A stretch of 64,000 nt of DNA, taken from positions 62,001 to 126,000 of the forward strand of contig CAVZGE010000008.1 in NCBI GenBank assembly GCA_963774745.1, in the 5' to 3' direction. Origin of the DNA: Prado023 sp963774745 (lineage in GTDB: Bacteria > Actinomycetota > Actinomycetes > S36-B12 > CAIYMF01). The translations under genes and the position numbers were made by a program. Of the stretch, positions 46,301 to 53,464 are shown piece after piece (within the stretch, counting starts at the first letter, position 1; the number at the start of each line of letters is the position of its first letter). A model generated the notes under the pieces. The model was given only the letters and a program-made list of their open reading frames with translations. It was not told the origin of the DNA and searched no databases.

Positions 46301-47494
46301 GGCTGGGAGAGGTTCCGCTCCGCCACCGCCGACCCGTCCGACACCGACGGCACGTCGGCATCCGAGGGCGGGCCGTTCCCGATCCTGAGCCGCCGCTTCG
46401 TCGCCGATCCCGAACCGCCGGCGGATCTCTCGAGGTACGTCCTCGACCACGAACCGCTCGACGGCGAGCAACCCCAGTTCGTCGACGAGTCGATCGTCCT
46501 GCGTTACGCCTCGCCCGCCGTCGACCGGATCTACGCCGCCCACGGCAAGCAACTGGTCATCCGGGCGAAGTCCGACGCCAACGGGCACACGCTGATCCAA
46601 CCGACCGCCGCCGGTGCCGGGGTGACGTTCACGCCGGTCGGCCCGGCCGAGATCGAGCTCTTCGAGGCGCTGCAGGCGATGGGCGATCGCTGCCTGCCGG
46701 GCGAGTGGAGCGGGCTGTTCCCCCTGCCGGTGCACGCCGTGATCGAGCCGTTGCTCCCCAATACGAACTACACGGTGGCCGTCTTCGCCCGGCCGGCGAG
46801 CGAGCCGGGCGGAATCACGCTCGACGAGTGGAGGACCCGCCTCGACCGGGCGTTCGACCTGGGTGTCGGCACCGGCGTCGACAACGGCGCCGTGTACCGG
46901 TTCGACGTGCGCACGAGCCGGTGGCGCAACCTGCCTGCGCAGATGGACGCCTACCGCGCCGCGGTGGTGGGGGACCTGATCGTCGACGACCCGGCCGCCT
47001 TCGCCGCTGCGCTCGCCGCCGTGCCTGCCGGGGGGACGGCTCGAAGCGACGTCGTCGCCGATGCCCTGTGCATCGCTGCCACGGGCGGGCCGATCGCCAT
47101 CCCCAGTGCGCCCACCGTGTCCCGCCTGTGGGTGCCAGACGGGGCCGCGTGGGCGTGCGTCGGGTTGCTCGTCGACGGCCCCGAGCCGGTGCTCCGCCGC
47201 CGACTCGTCGGGGTCGGCGAGGTCGAGGAGCGGGTGGACATCGACGTGCGCCGCGCACTCTCGGCGTCGCTGCCGTTCTCCGCCGGCCAGCCGGTGGACC
47301 GTCGGATCGTGGTCGGCACCCGCGGCGCCCGGGTGTTCATCGCCACCGGTCCACTGGCAGGGGCGAACAGCCAGGCGCTGCTCGTCGGCGTCACCGACCG
47401 GGGCAGGTCGTTGACCACGGGGCCGCCCACCGTGCACACGATCGGCGTCACCGTGGGGTCGGAACCGGGCGTCCTGGCAGAAGGGATCGGATGA
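40352..47494 (+). CDS. Giant beta-rich protein of unknown function (2,380 residues) with OmpA-like segment
   Basis: I do not recognise this protein as a whole. There is no signal peptide and no clear membrane segment. Residues about 1-300 are beta-rich; 300-630 contain two Ig-like or FnIII-like stretches and a proline-rich joint (about 380-390). Residues about 705-740 (GLFASASIEGDD, NQDLSERRLASVLGAL) resemble the OmpA-type peptidoglycan-binding motif. Residues about 850-1530 are a long run of short amphipathic strands with little helix (for example RFSIGLDYAVTYDIDVDL; VEGELELAF; GIAIYGLHGLLGANM), which could form an extended beta groove or solenoid. The C-terminal 850 residues are mixed. ATG 40352 overlaps the small ORF; GTG 40349 is an alternative. 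The stop overlaps the next gene (ATGA). Confidence 0.7.
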   Translation: MAAEDVMQDLQRLQQSAPSGPPFANVVGPTPQPDGSDLYTFGLQAPGGSDLTIPVGRWRLKLVGEDGAGTPVIPMRAVFEGAGSPNDGDLRFLEIDLARLELIAHPDDLVPADLVIDPYTHLVPNTALGSVRLLGPSLIITLRGSGLEDVAARFGGANGGVDPRFPSVRFDPPHFIVGPSEGVIGIACGEVLLDLSEEIDPVNLPALTGDSGDGSFTGVILQELGLFIGNPDEVGTWSGMARVRDFVLRFDPLELTGAFEGELVHAVAPDDPQVEVEVTFQLDDGTRIAVTEVDPTVPPPTAPATTRRVRLVATPNWASVGFQVHWTLPTGTQLEDAQRVDQPDLGWVLVPPGAHEFTVEVTDHRVDPVTTQRTVIVQSPPATPTPPALEADLVASVVEPGGGSKSLHLFVPAVPTMPVDLALSVTGGTGNALSSTLTLPAGWLADQALTRTATRPAGGTFPAITWVLTTPTAVGAGVIEVSTTVGPDTVVRRIRAEVRTPTAPGAPELDLLAYTDWRSEPGPAAALAVAHDGLPYDAPVWTLSSVDAPADLLSAAAHDALFADGALGFGSESTVALANVGGLVKPELTGADRWYRLVADIPAVTPERPPSLVLYPDTEPATPRSEPRVRDLFAERASGVPVAETFTVAGGQPGTIRFAWDSDVIQPTAVVAKHEDTGTTAASLRAEQATGFAHLFRALLEVGDRVERIGLFASASIEGDDDHNQDLSERRLASVLGALASPSADLVAGIGALPAPHALTAAQVAEASARFAAIPAADRVTVAWGEMNATGDRRPFDRRVFAVLRLQEPPTVAGFRRRTYFLVRGGAPVAPASTPPKLPRPEQHPFRHSVFRSAHVEVQVRRNELIRLQIRLELDVERFDENDLDPGGSLNPSDGILTGFLELRRNPDPSASPRFAWELDLLADPNDADGLVAFVRGGTGDGVVEAFGGPMIALPAMAAAAGGRTGPGGLAVAIGIGAFLQHVVQVFDVQTLIWKGLRLRLQHGGSSASRFSIGLDYAVTYDIDVDLTPFGIPVRLETTTPIEMSFRNVGVEVTGEFDSVELFYDPSSGFAVDIADPGVFQLGEGLGRLLRVDRVSIGDASPLWLEVELGFALDVGVFSVDTLRIRLSLEGDTIFEPDAGGVVHLDENALDLDDLRVSINKLGVGVNVPGVIDGRGVLGIKEEAGGTTVEGELELAFPSVPVLRGLDGQMKLFVSDDLRALYLALGIDFAPGLPLGSTGIAIYGLHGLLGANMAPTDPQPLQWLRQPPVGVTDQAKWTPARGVWNFGAGATLGTVFDGGFAFNLVGTFLLQVPGPRFVLAANAMVLSPKPEIGTNVGALATVLLDFENDLIVVGIDFALAIRPILELHVPVEAYFNLADARDFHIRFGQWAPGSRRITLTVFDTFEAWGYLQIEGGGLDNGALALVGTCIGAGARIEIVWGVKGLLYLEAFAEAHAGIQFKPLYFEGLIRVGGEIHAGPFSIGARGELTAKVQADDPEFLVLRGEVCGSIDLWLTSITKCVDFELGDEDAVTPPPLHPLADAVAVDRMTGLAIAPQPDGSVIVPLDAVFQLAFTADITDARPVPGVSLLGDMSVLRNQVSGELFYEFDLTSIEVRQVGGAAIPGVDSAWAPYTIVAASPTPPQSQRTLRLLDWKPTAHPRQVDFGSAAQSSIAQLIEMLCDPITPPPRRCADFDAEPLGPAPGWLLSAGTLRPVHVTVGGGGLGTESQGSNGQLPPRVIGLPGFSYPDRTAERRCLHLGRPGKAEIASLKDALHLLGVGSDRDVLRTQVDDLLVHVENAGRGEPLPRTLADLRAAGMVVLQVPTLVAADITVATPANFHGDEGEIAVLDVDGTIIVGPQPLGTLPPVPGGSSPATHPEHVVRRLSFGAPSLLTPGVDPPGGRWIVLRPPAAPVVRKGGDDGSLLFEVCGITLADWREFRRHHENVHHTIKVLVEQSGLIAGTPAAMTKPLLVPGATYEVVGSLGWERFRSATADPSDTDGTSASEGGPFPILSRRFVADPEPPADLSRYVLDHEPLDGEQPQFVDESIVLRYASPAVDRIYAAHGKQLVIRAKSDANGHTLIQPTAAGAGVTFTPVGPAEIELFEALQAMGDRCLPGEWSGLFPLPVHAVIEPLLPNTNYTVAVFARPASEPGGITLDEWRTRLDRAFDLGVGTGVDNGAVYRFDVRTSRWRNLPAQMDAYRAAVVGDLIVDDPAAFAAALAAVPAGGTARSDVVADALCIAATGGPIAIPSAPTVSRLWVPDGAAWACVGLLVDGPEPVLRRRLVGVGEVEERVDIDVRRALSASLPFSAGQPVDRRIVVGTRGARVFIATGPLAGANSQALLVGVTDRGRSLTTGPPTVHTIGVTVGSEPGVLAEGIG

Positions 47495-50400
47495 TGGCGC
47501 TGGTCAACCCGTCGCTGTTCTCGGCCCTCGGCAAGGGCTTCGCCTCCGACGCGTACGCCGTGGACGGCACCCACCTGCGCTGGCAGTTCGATCCTCGTCT
47601 CGGCTTCCCCCGCCACGCCTTCTGCGTCGAGCAGCGGGGGTCGGTGACGACGGGACGAACGCCGCCGGACGGCGGCGAGCGGTTCGCCGACCTCCGGCTG
47701 GACGTCGGCAGCACCCCGATCACCGTCACCCGGTTCACCGAGTCGGGGCTGCACGTGGAGCGTCGGCCGCAACCGATGCTCCGCACCGACCGCGGCGTCG
47801 AGCTCGACGGCCAGCCGATCGAGCTCCGGTTCGTCGAGGCCGACGGCCACGCGTGCTGGGTCCGGTTGCGGCTCACGCTGATGTCCCGTGGCGCAGCGGC
47901 TGTCGTCGAGGCCTGGTACGACAACCGCGGCCACCGCGAGCTCGTCGACCGGGACGCCCGCAGCACCGGGCGCCCCCCCACCCGGTTCGATGACATCGTC
48001 ACCGTTCCCGACCGGCTGGAGCGGGTGCGCCGCACCCTGGCCGAGCTGCTGGACCGCCCCGACGTGACGCCGTCGGGGCAACCGATCGCCGCGGCCCTCC
48101 TGCCGCTGCACCGCAGGCTCGTGGCACTGGACCCCGGTCGCTTCCGCCGCGTCTCGGGGGAGTGGTTGAAGCAGGTGCACGCCGCACTCGTCGAGCTCAA
48201 GGTCACCCCCGATCAGCTGGCCCCGGACCTGTCGGTGCCCGTTTCAGTGGTGCTGGAGGTGTCGTCCGCCCGGATCGACCGGCTCACCATCAACGGTTCG
48301 GCGGCCGCCCTCCACGACCTGCGCTGGGTGCGCAGCGAGTCGCTGGCCGCCGACAAGGGATGGAAGCCCGTCGGCTGCTTCCCGGCAGCCACTGGCGAGG
48401 ACGACTACCAGGCACGCAACGAGGACCTGTTCGCCGGGGTGCCGGCCGCCGGCGTGGCCAAGGAGCGCATCGTCGGCGGCGGCCCGGTCGGCGCCGAGCC
48501 GCTCGATGAACCGGTCGTCCCGCCGACCCGTCCGGCCACCGACGTCGAGAGGGCCCGTCGCTACCTGGACCCCTGGCTGGACCGCCTGGAGCCCTGGTTG
48601 GCCACGGTGCTCGCCGGGTCACTGGGTGGCGCCGTGCACCAGGGCGAGATCGAATTGGCAGCCGAGCTCGACGATGCGGGACAGGTGCGCGGCGCCGGGG
48701 TCCCTGCCCGGCTGGCGGCGCAGCGGGCGCCGCTGATGCGGATGCGTCCCTACCCGGTCCTCCTCGCCGCCGGGCTGGCCGGGTTCCCCACGGCGCGCCT
48801 GCTCGGGCTCGGTTGCGTGCTGGTGGACACCACCGAGCGACCGATGGACTACCGCGTGCGGGGGCGCTGGCTGGTCGAGGACCTGTGGGCGTGGGTCGGG
48901 GCCGAGTCCCGCCGCCTGGCCGAGCTCGCCGACCGCGCGGTCAAGGCGTCGCCGGCGGACTATGCCCGGCTGCAGGCCGAGGTGCTCGCGGCCCAGATGT
49001 CGCTCGTCGAGACCACCGGGTTCGTCGGCGACCTCACGGCCACCGCCGTCGACGGGGTGGTCGAGCTGGTCGCCCTCGTGATCGGCGTGCGGGTGGCGCC
49101 GCACCCGCTGTTCGCCGCCCCGGCCACGGTCACGGTGCGCGAGGACGGCCTGGGGTTGCCGCCGGCGCACGCGCGTCAGGCGGTGGCCGCGGTGGAGTGG
49201 GCGCTGCGCCAGCGGGCCCGGGTGATGGACGACACCGCGGTACCCACCGGCGCGTGCATCGCCCGATCGCCGGGCGGGACGACGGGCCTGTTCGACTCGG
49301 TGCGCAACCCCAACGACCCCGCCGACCCAGCATCGCCGCAGGTGGCGGTGCTGCCGGCTGGCCCCTCCGGTGCCCCCGGGGCGGCGGGCACGGCTCTCTT
49401 CGCCGACCGCTACGTCGACGACGGGGTCGACTACCGCTACGGGGTGAGTGAGTGCGATCCGTTCGGCCGGTGGTCGACGTTCACCGAGACCGCCTTCCGC
49501 TGGGACGACCTGACTCCGCCGGCTCCGCCGGTCCAGGTGCAGGCGTCGTTGGCGGAGGGCGGCACGCCCGCCCGACAGGTCCTCACGATCACGTTCGCCT
49601 GGCCGGCGACGGCCGGGTCCGCGGCGACGACGACCTACGATCTGCACCTGCGCCGGGTGGCGCCGCCGTCCGCGTCGGCGCAGGACCCGACCCACTGGGG
49701 CCGATTCGAGCGGGCGGCGGGGACGAGTGCCGCGCCGCTCACCTTCGCCGGGGACTTCACCGGCGTCACCGTGCACGACGGGATGAGCGTGGCCGTGTCC
49801 TTCGCCGACGAGGACCGGCCTTCGCCCTCGGGCCCGGCGGCGTACCGCGTGTTCACCGTGGCCGCCGAGGGGGTGCTCGTTCCCCACGACGCCAACGACA
49901 GGGCGCGGGCGTGGGTGGCGGTCGGCTCGCGCAACGCCAGGGGCATCGCCTCGGAGTCGCTGGGCGGCCCGGCCCTGGCCGAGGACTTCCGCATCGCGCC
50001 CCCGCCCCCGCCGGTGTTCCCACCCGACCCGGTCCTGGCCACCTACCCGGATGCCGACCGGACGTCGAGCTTCACGCTGTCGTGGCCGGTGGCGGGTCAG
50101 GTGCGCTCCACCGTCTATCGGGCCGGTGAACGGGACCTCGTGGCGATGGCCCGCTTGCGGGGCATCGCCGTGGCGTGGAACGAGTCGGACCCGCCGGCGG
50201 TGCGGTCCGCAGCGGTCCGGGCTGTGGCGCCGAGCCTGCGCGACGCCTTCGAGCCTGTGTCGGGAATGCTGCCCGCGGGGGTGGGCTCGTACACCGACAT
50301 CCTGCCCGGCGGGCTGAAGACGTTGAGCGTCTACACGATCGTCGGGCAGTCGCCGGCCCTCGTGCCGGGTCCGTGGCCCTCGTCCGACGCCGGGTTCGTC

Positions 50401-51093
50401 GCCGTGGCCGTGCCCAAGGTCCCCGAGCCCTCGCCGCCGGTCGTCGTCTCCGCCCTCCACTCGCTGGCGAACGGCTCCGGGGTGCAGCTGGCCATCGCCG
50501 AGCCGCCCCGGGGTTCGGCCGACGTGGGTTCCTACGAGGTGTATCGGGTGTTCGCGGAGCGCTTCGAACTGGCAGCCGAGATCCGCACGATGCGCCCGTC
50601 GGGTCGGGTTGCCGTCACCGCCGCTTCGTACGTCGAGCGACCCGCCGGGCCGCCGAAGGTGGCGACGATCGTGGACAGTGACGGCCTGAAGCCGTGGCGC
50701 GCCTACCTGTACCGGGTGGTCGCCCGGGGGGCGGCCCCCGGCCGGGAGACGCGTTCTGCGCCGTCCGGCGCCGCCCGCGTGATCGTGGCGGACCCCAACC
50801 CGCCCCCCGCTCCTCAGGTGGTCAGCGCCACCCGGACCGGCAGTGATGTGGTGGTGACGTGGGAGGCGGTGGCGCCCACCACTCCCGCCGGCCGGTGGCG
50901 GTTCGCCGTGGTCGACACCGACGGCCCGATCACGCTCGGCACCCTCGACGCCGAGGACCCCGGCGTGCGCGATCCCGCGAACCCCGATCGCTTCACGGCG
51001 ACCCTCGTCGGCGCCACCGTGACCGAGGTGACGGTCATCGTGACCGACCCGCTGGGACGCACCGCGACGAGCGCCCCGGCGCCGGTGGCCTGA
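47491..51093 (+). CDS. Large protein of unknown function (1,200 residues) with FnIII-like C-terminal repeats
   Basis: This is the second gene of the giant operon, starting at ATG 47491 with AAGGGA upstream and overlapping the previous stop by 4 bases. There is no signal peptide or membrane span. The first 650 residues match nothing I recognise; they start VNPSLFSALGKGFASDAYAV and include a helical part (about 440-590) and an ARSPGG turn. From about residue 670 on there are roughly four FnIII- or Ig-like domains (beginnings near residues 675, 836, 976 and 1102) joined by proline-rich linkers (PPPPPVFPPDP). The coupling to the 2,380-residue protein suggests they act together, perhaps as parts of one large assembly. 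Confidence 0.7.
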   Translation: MMALVNPSLFSALGKGFASDAYAVDGTHLRWQFDPRLGFPRHAFCVEQRGSVTTGRTPPDGGERFADLRLDVGSTPITVTRFTESGLHVERRPQPMLRTDRGVELDGQPIELRFVEADGHACWVRLRLTLMSRGAAAVVEAWYDNRGHRELVDRDARSTGRPPTRFDDIVTVPDRLERVRRTLAELLDRPDVTPSGQPIAAALLPLHRRLVALDPGRFRRVSGEWLKQVHAALVELKVTPDQLAPDLSVPVSVVLEVSSARIDRLTINGSAAALHDLRWVRSESLAADKGWKPVGCFPAATGEDDYQARNEDLFAGVPAAGVAKERIVGGGPVGAEPLDEPVVPPTRPATDVERARRYLDPWLDRLEPWLATVLAGSLGGAVHQGEIELAAELDDAGQVRGAGVPARLAAQRAPLMRMRPYPVLLAAGLAGFPTARLLGLGCVLVDTTERPMDYRVRGRWLVEDLWAWVGAESRRLAELADRAVKASPADYARLQAEVLAAQMSLVETTGFVGDLTATAVDGVVELVALVIGVRVAPHPLFAAPATVTVREDGLGLPPAHARQAVAAVEWALRQRARVMDDTAVPTGACIARSPGGTTGLFDSVRNPNDPADPASPQVAVLPAGPSGAPGAAGTALFADRYVDDGVDYRYGVSECDPFGRWSTFTETAFRWDDLTPPAPPVQVQASLAEGGTPARQVLTITFAWPATAGSAATTTYDLHLRRVAPPSASAQDPTHWGRFERAAGTSAAPLTFAGDFTGVTVHDGMSVAVSFADEDRPSPSGPAAYRVFTVAAEGVLVPHDANDRARAWVAVGSRNARGIASESLGGPALAEDFRIAPPPPPVFPPDPVLATYPDADRTSSFTLSWPVAGQVRSTVYRAGERDLVAMARLRGIAVAWNESDPPAVRSAAVRAVAPSLRDAFEPVSGMLPAGVGSYTDILPGGLKTLSVYTIVGQSPALVPGPWPSSDAGFVAVAVPKVPEPSPPVVVSALHSLANGSGVQLAIAEPPRGSADVGSYEVYRVFAERFELAAEIRTMRPSGRVAVTAASYVERPAGPPKVATIVDSDGLKPWRAYLYRVVARGAAPGRETRSAPSGAARVIVADPNPPPAPQVVSATRTGSDVVVTWEAVAPTTPAGRWRFAVVDTDGPITLGTLDAEDPGVRDPANPDRFTATLVGATVTEVTVIVTDPLGRTATSAPAPVA

Positions 51094-51135
51094 CGTAGGA
51101 CCGGGCGACTGGCGGCTCGCGGGGCGGGGAGGATC

Positions 51136-52233
51136 TCAGCGCATCGCCGTCGCGATCGAGTCAAGCAGCTCGGCCCACGCCTGCTCGAACTTCGCGACGC
51201 CCTCGGTCTCGAGTGCCTCGGTGACCGCGCCCATGTCGATCCCGGCAGCGGCCAGGGCCATCATCACCCCGGCCGGATCAGGGTCCGCCCCCAGGATCGT
51301 GCCGGGGGTGACGGTTCCGTGGTCGGCGACGGCCAGCAGGGTCGGCTCGGGCATCGTGTTGACGATCCCGGGACCCACCAGGTCGGTGACGTACATGGTG
51401 TCGGGGTACGCGGGGTTCTTGACACCGGTCGAGGCCCACAGCGGCCGCTGCGGCCGGGCTCCAGCCTCGGCCAGGGCGTCCCACCTGGCGCCGCTGAACG
51501 CCTGCTGGTACTCCGTGTAGGCGAGCCGGGCGTTCGCCACGGCAGCCGTGCCCCGCAGCGCCAGCGCCTCTTCGGTGCCGATGGCCTCGAGCAGATGATC
51601 CACCGCGGTGTCGACGCGGCTGACGAAGAAGCTGGCGACCGACTCGACCTCAGCCACGTCGTTCCCCGCTGCACGCCGGGCCTCCAGGCCGGCGATGTAG
51701 GCCTCCATCACCTCGCGGTAGCGCTCGAGGGAGAAGATCAGGGTGACGTTGACGCTGATCCCGTCGGCGATCGCAGCCTGGATCGCCGGCAGGCCCGCGC
51801 GGGTCGCGGGGATCTTGACCAGCAGGTTCGGCCGGTCGATCTGCGCCCACAGCTCCCGCGCCTGGGCCAGTGTGCGCCCGGTCTCGTGAGCCAGCCGCGG
51901 GTCGACCTCGATGGACACCCGTCCGTCCACGTGCCCGGACCGCTCGGCGACCGGTGCCAGCAGGTCGCAGGCCGCGCGCACGTCATCGGTCGTCAGGGCC
52001 CGGACAACCGCATCCACGTCGTGACCGGCGTCGGCCAGGGTGCGGACCTGCGAGTCGTAGCGACCGGAGCCGGTGATCGCCGCCTGGAAGATCGAGGGAT
52101 TCGTGGTCACGCCGACCACGGACATGTCCTCGACGAGGCCCGCGAGGCTGCCGTCCTCGAGCCGGTCGCGGGAGAGGTCGTCGAGCCAGACGGCCACGCC
52201 GGCCTGGGAGAGGGCGGCCAGGGTGGGGTTCAT
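51136..52233 (-). CDS. tal: Transaldolase
   Basis: This enzyme of the pentose phosphate pathway transfers a dihydroxyacetone unit between sugar phosphates. It has 365 residues, the longer actinobacterial type. TTNPSIFQAAI (about residues 43-53) and the Schiff-base lysine in NLLVKIPAT (about residue 137) are the family signatures; a downstream SVASFFVSRVDTAVD block is also conserved. ATG 52233 is chosen since AGGAG lies 7 bases upstream; an upstream ATG 52251 would add six residues. It ends 42 bases from the convergent giant-gene stop. Confidence 0.96.
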   Translation of the reverse strand: MNPTLAALSQAGVAVWLDDLSRDRLEDGSLAGLVEDMSVVGVTTNPSIFQAAITGSGRYDSQVRTLADAGHDVDAVVRALTTDDVRAACDLLAPVAERSGHVDGRVSIEVDPRLAHETGRTLAQARELWAQIDRPNLLVKIPATRAGLPAIQAAIADGISVNVTLIFSLERYREVMEAYIAGLEARRAAGNDVAEVESVASFFVSRVDTAVDHLLEAIGTEEALALRGTAAVANARLAYTEYQQAFSGARWDALAEAGARPQRPLWASTGVKNPAYPDTMYVTDLVGPGIVNTMPEPTLLAVADHGTVTPGTILGADPDPAGVMMALAAAGIDMGAVTEALETEGVAKFEQAWAELLDSIATAMR

Positions 52234-52435
52234 GTGGTGCTCCTGATTCATGTGCGGGCGGATGCGGAGGGCAGGGGACGCGCACGCGCTCCGGCCGATT
52301 CGCGTTGCGGGCTGTCTGCGTGGTGGTCCCGGCCGTGTGTTCGTCCTCGACGCTAGCCCGGCAGGCTGGGACAGCCCCAGTGGTTGCCGGACGTTGCCTC
52401 GGGACCGACGTCGGATCCCAGCCGGGCGGAGCTGC

Positions 52436-53065
52436 TCAGGCCGTCAGGTTCGCAACGGCGTCGAGGATCGCGTCGACGGCCGCCGCGGTGGGGGTGGCGC
52501 TCGTGTCGATCACGAGGTCGTAGCGATCGGGCTCGCGGGGATCCCAGCCGTACAGCACGATGGACATGTCCGCGCGGATCTCGTCCTCGGGCTCCTGGCG
52601 CCTGGCCGCCTCCGCCGGGGTGATCCCGAGGTCCTGCGCGGCCCGCGCGATGCGGTCCTCGACCCGACCGATGAGCAGGACGTGCACCGTGGCTGGCCGG
52701 TCCGCCAGCACGACACGGCCGTTCCGTCCCACGATCACCCCGCCATCCTGGGCCGCAGCCCGGACTCGGCGGTCGTTCTCCATGACGAGCTCGTGGATCA
52801 GCCGATCGGTCGTGGCGCCATCGACAGTGCCCTCGGGGGAGTGGGCGCGACCCAGGACGTCGACGACGCGGGAGAGCACCGTCCGCTCGACGGGCTCAGC
52901 GTCGGGCCCGCCCGCAAGTGTCTGCGAGCTGAACGCCTGCGGGTGGTAGGGCAGTCCCAGTGCATCGGCCACTGCGCGCCCCACCTCGTCGACCCCGGTC
53001 CCGTAGGTGCCGAAGATGGTCACGACGGGCGTCGTGGCCGTCCGCTCGGCGCTCCCTGTGCCCAT
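52436..53065 (-). CDS. Cytidylate-kinase-like protein
   Basis: This P-loop kinase-like protein of 209 residues belongs to the cytidylate kinase-like family found beside stress or transport genes. The nucleotide site is unusual: VTIFGTYGTGVDEVGRAVA (about residues 15-33) lacks the Lys of a standard GxxxxGK(S/T) P-loop, having G-V-D instead. GGVIVGRNG and the lid region RVEDRIARAAQ are present. True CMP kinase activity is therefore doubtful. The small gene at 53097 on the same strand may be in the same transcript. Confidence 0.72.
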   Translation of the reverse strand: MGTGSAERTATTPVVTIFGTYGTGVDEVGRAVADALGLPYHPQAFSSQTLAGGPDAEPVERTVLSRVVDVLGRAHSPEGTVDGATTDRLIHELVMENDRRVRAAAQDGGVIVGRNGRVVLADRPATVHVLLIGRVEDRIARAAQDLGITPAEAARRQEPEDEIRADMSIVLYGWDPREPDRYDLVIDTSATPTAAAVDAILDAVANLTA

Positions 53066-53096
53066 CGAGTCCTCCTTGGTCGTGCGGCCACGGGCG

Positions 53097-53288
53097 TCAG
53101 TACGTGTGCCTCAACAGCGATGCGACGTCAGGCTCCTGCGAAGCCCAGTGCAGGATGTCATCGGGGAACAGGATCTGCTCCCAGTCGGGGGTCTGCCCGG
53201 TCCTGCGCTGCCACTCGCGCAGCGCCACGTAGGAGTCCCGCCGCCGATCGTCGGTGGCGTAGCTCTTCAGCGATGCGACCGGGCTCAT
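53097..53288 (-). CDS. Small hypothetical protein, 63 residues
   Basis: This is a short soluble protein, acidic near its C-terminus, starting MSPVASLKSYATDDRRRDS and ending VASLLRHTY. ATG 53288 has a GGAGGACCCC ribosome-binding region just upstream. No family is recognised. Frame and spacing (31 bases before the cytidylate-kinase-like gene) suggest co-transcription. The codon bias is like that of neighbouring genes, which supports it being real. Confidence 0.55.
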   Translation of the reverse strand: MSPVASLKSYATDDRRRDSYVALREWQRRTGQTPDWEQILFPDDILHWASQEPDVASLLRHTY

Positions 53289-53382
53289 GGGGTCCTCCGG
53301 TGAGGGTCGTGACCACTCATTCCTACCGCGTCGCGGGCGCTCTGGGGGAACGGGTGCCATCAGTTGCCACCGGCGGTGATGC

Positions 53383-53414
53383 GGGTCCAGGCGGGGATCC
53401 GGCCCGCTGGACCC
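53383..53414. promoter_or_regulatory. Long inverted repeat upstream of zwf
   Basis: GGGTCCAGGCGGG and CCCGCTGGACCC form a 12-pair stem with one bulged G and a 7-base loop, in the divergent gap between the small protein gene and zwf. It could be a regulatory palindrome for either side. It is not followed by a T-run. Confidence 0.4.
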
Positions 53415-53451
53415 ACGCCCTCGTCGCCGGTGGTCCCAGGGGGTGTCGCCC

Positions 53452-53457
53452 TATGCT
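53452..53457 (+). promoter_or_regulatory. -10 element of a probable leaderless zwf promoter
   Basis: TATGCT is followed 7 bases later by the GTG at 53465, so transcription could begin at the start codon. The ATG inside this element (53453) is an alternative start but would leave the gene without a visible promoter or ribosome-binding site. Confidence 0.4.
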
Positions 53458-53464
53458 GGCTGGC

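Noticed and set aside
52362..52376. A second DosR-like site (CTGGGACAGCCCCAG)
   Set aside because: The half-sites are too close together for the DosR core and the site is downstream, not upstream, of the nearest genes.
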